Shown here in pieces: positions 63,029 to 64,000 of a DNA stretch of 64,000 nt. Origin of the DNA: Massilia sp. W12 (GTDB lineage: Bacteria > Pseudomonadota > Gammaproteobacteria > Burkholderiales > Burkholderiaceae_D); NCBI RefSeq assembly GCF_037300705.1, contig NZ_CP147776.1, positions 186,001-250,000 on the forward strand. The letters are read 5' to 3'. Under the pieces are notes generated by a model. The model did no database searches, had not been told where the DNA came from, and saw only the letters and a program-made list of their open reading frames with translations. The stretch's first letter is position 1, and each line of letters starts with the position of its first letter. The translations under genes were made by a program, and so were the position numbers.

Positions 63029-63168
63029 GATCAATGGGGATCAATGGGGTCAGGGATCAATGGGGTCAGACTGGGATCAATGGGGTCAGACTGGATTGAT
63101 CCTGGACTTTATTCATCCAGTGATCAATGGGGTCAGACTGGATTGATCCTGGACTTTATTCATCCAGT
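63029..63168 (+). repeat. Palindrome-ended short repeat array (ATCAATGGGGTCAGACTGGATTGAT)
   Basis: Five clustered, partly truncated copies of GATCAATGGGGTCAGACTGG begin at 63029, 63039, 63055, 63075 and 63122. The last two form an exact 47-bp tandem repeat (63075-63121 and 63122-63168). The full unit has ATCAAT/ATTGAT ends. Further copies are at 63490 and, inverted, at 63623. The second tandem unit overlaps the stop of the gene at 63156. Confidence 0.85.
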
Positions 63169-63362
63169 ACTTTTTGCGCGGCCTGCTCAGGCGAAAGTCC
63201 GTCATAAAAATAGTCGGTCAGCAACTCGATTTCTTCTTCGATAAATTCCTGAGCCTGCTCCACGGTCGCGCCGCCAGCCACCAAATGGCCTTCGACTTCG
63301 ATACACCAGTGGATCAGGGCAAGGGTTTCTTCATCGAGCGGCTGCTGTTTTTTGGCCATCAT
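63156..63362 (-). CDS. Small acidic hypothetical protein
   Basis: A 68-residue acidic helical protein (IEVEGHLVAGGATVEQAQEF, DYFYDGLSPEQAAQKVLDE). ATG 63362 (or 63359) precedes a plausible N-terminus (MMAKKQQPLDEETLAL); AAGAAAG lies upstream. Its last codons (VLDE stop) lie within the second copy of a 47-bp tandem repeat whose first copy carries the same 18 bases of gene end, so a repeat-flanked 3' end has been duplicated. Confidence 0.6.
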   Translation of the reverse strand: MMAKKQQPLDEETLALIHWCIEVEGHLVAGGATVEQAQEFIEEEIELLTDYFYDGLSPEQAAQKVLDE

Positions 63363-63489
63363 GGGCTTTCTTGAGGAGAGGAGACTCTCGCATTATCCCT
63401 GCAATCGGGCGCCAATTCAGCGGATTAGCTCACAATTTGACGCGATCTGATAAGCGGTGTGCAGATTCCTTCGTGCTGGGCTTGTTTAG

Positions 63490-63514
63490 GATCAATGGGG
63501 TCAGACTGGATTGA
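63490..63514 (+). repeat. Solitary copy of the palindromic repeat
   Basis: GATCAATGGGGTCAGACTGG followed by ATTGA repeats the full 25-base unit of the 63029-63168 array, in the intergenic DNA between the small gene and the transposase remnant. Confidence 0.85.
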
Positions 63515-63622
63515 TTTTGGTGAGAGTTTGCCAGAAAAGTCATATACGCAGCTATTTGCATAATTGATATATTGGCAATTTTTTTGATGCTGAGTAAAGG
63601 TGGAAAGATAAAAGAATTTCAA

Positions 63623-63648
63623 ATCAATCAAGTCTGACCTCATTGATC
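63623..63648 (-). repeat. Inverted copy of the palindromic repeat
   Basis: On the minus strand this reads GGATCAATGAGGTCAGACTT followed by GATTGA; it matches the unit with two differences and points the opposite way. With 63490-63514 it encloses about 110 bp of AT-rich non-coding DNA. Confidence 0.8.
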
Positions 63649-63658
63649 CGATATTACG

Positions 63659-63798
63659 CTAGGCCAGGGAGAGCAATTTGCTGGAGGTGTCATCGCTTGG
63701 GAAATGCCCCCGGTCTTTGACGATCTTGCGCAATTGCATGCTCTCGATGGCGTTGGTGGTGTAAATGATTTTGCGCACGTCCCCAGGATAAACGAACT
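63659..63798 (-). mobile_element. IS256-family transposase 3' remnant
   Basis: On the minus strand the frame reads VRKIIYTTNAIESMQLRKIV, then KDRGHFPSDDTSSKLL, then SLA and a stop. IIYTTNAIES..LRK.....G.FPSD....KLL.LA is the highly conserved C-terminus of IS256-family (Mutator-type) transposases. Everything upstream of the GDVRK segment is missing: at about 63798 it joins unrelated sequence. A truncated insertion element, probably inactive. Confidence 0.87.
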
Positions 63799-63811
63799 GT
63801 CCCGTTTTTCG

Positions 63812-64000
63812 TTAATATCGTTGGAGCCATGACTTTATATCGGTAAAATCTTTTAGATCCAGTTGGCTTTCCATTTTTTCGGCCTCCTTCATTGCATCTT
63901 TAGAGAAGAAGCTAGTCGTAACGATGATGCTTTTTGAAGGCTTGCGTATGTGATGGACACCAATTACTTCCCTGATGATAGCAACACCAACTTTATTGTC
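63812..64000 (-). CDS. 3' end of a restriction-endonuclease-like gene (partial)
   Basis: The minus-strand frame enters from the right edge and ends at TAA (63812-63814). The 62 visible residues include EVIGVHHIRKPSKSIIVTTS, FFSKDAMKEAEKM and FTDIKSWLQRY. SIIVTTSFFSKDA resembles the last strand and helix of Mrr-type (PD-(D/E)XK) restriction endonucleases. The active site lies outside the window. It abuts the IS256 remnant 13 bp away, so insertion may have been at or near its 3' flank. Confidence 0.7.
   Translation of the reverse strand, partial: DNKVGVAIIREVIGVHHIRKPSKSIIVTTSFFSKDAMKEAEKMESQLDLKDFTDIKSWLQRY

Noticed and set aside
63425-63643. 72-codon minus frame in the repeat region
   Set aside because: It consists largely of repeat-element sequence and AT-rich spacer, with no coding features.

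Overview
The window reads as chromosomal DNA of a Gram-negative betaproteobacterium, probably Burkholderiales and perhaps Oxalobacteraceae-like. The reasons are an argH neighbourhood with an AlgZ/AlgR-type two-component system, lptA, a PEP-CTERM protein, LpxR and LamB outer-membrane proteins, and GC-rich codon use. The taxon is inferred from gene content only. No rRNA, tRNA or CRISPR array was seen.

Layout. 0-0.9 kb holds remnants of three unrelated genes. 1.0-12.8 kb is mostly metabolic and housekeeping: a secreted protein, a PLP histidine decarboxylase with a double-ACT protein, an MgtC-like membrane protein, an LptA homologue, a periplasmic binding protein, argH, a macrodomain protein, a LytS/LytTR two-component pair, rmuC and a group II truncated haemoglobin. 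12.98-23.6 kb is the most unusual block, and all its genes lie on the minus strand. It contains a 48-residue double-glycine leader peptide with its own strong promoter and an attenuating terminator. Next come two haem-oxygenase-like diiron proteins with N-terminal domains that look like RiPP leader-binding (RRE) folds, one of which has lost most metal ligands. A GSA-aminomutase-like aminotransferase, an aldehyde dehydrogenase and a peroxiredoxin follow. Upstream of the peptide lie a C39-peptidase ABC exporter and its membrane fusion partner. I read this as a candidate undescribed peptide natural-product (RiPP or bacteriocin-like) locus between core genes (truncated haemoglobin and argJ).

23.8-39 kb: argJ, a sensor kinase, an OmpR-type winged-helix/ATPase/TPR regulator, an HDOD protein, a GDP-D-rhamnose and glycosyltransferase operon (manC, gmd, rmd, two GT4 enzymes), and an AT-richer two-gene nucleotidyltransferase toxin-antitoxin-like module. 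39-49.5 kb: an arginase-family hydrolase, a PEP-CTERM protein, a hydroxyproline-type operon with an unusual ferredoxin-flavoprotein fusion, a chitin-binding polysaccharide deacetylase and a lipoprotein glycerophosphodiesterase.

49.6-64 kb is more accessory: an RHH/RelE toxin-antitoxin pair, paired membrane proteins, three small overlapping genes, a LacI regulator with a LamB-type porin and several upstream repeat motifs, a Ser/Thr kinase-FHA-SH3 operon, an LpxR-type lipid A deacylase and small enzymes. The right end has a repeated palindromic element that has duplicated a gene's 3' end, an IS256-family transposase remnant, and the 3' end of a restriction-endonuclease-like gene leaving the window.
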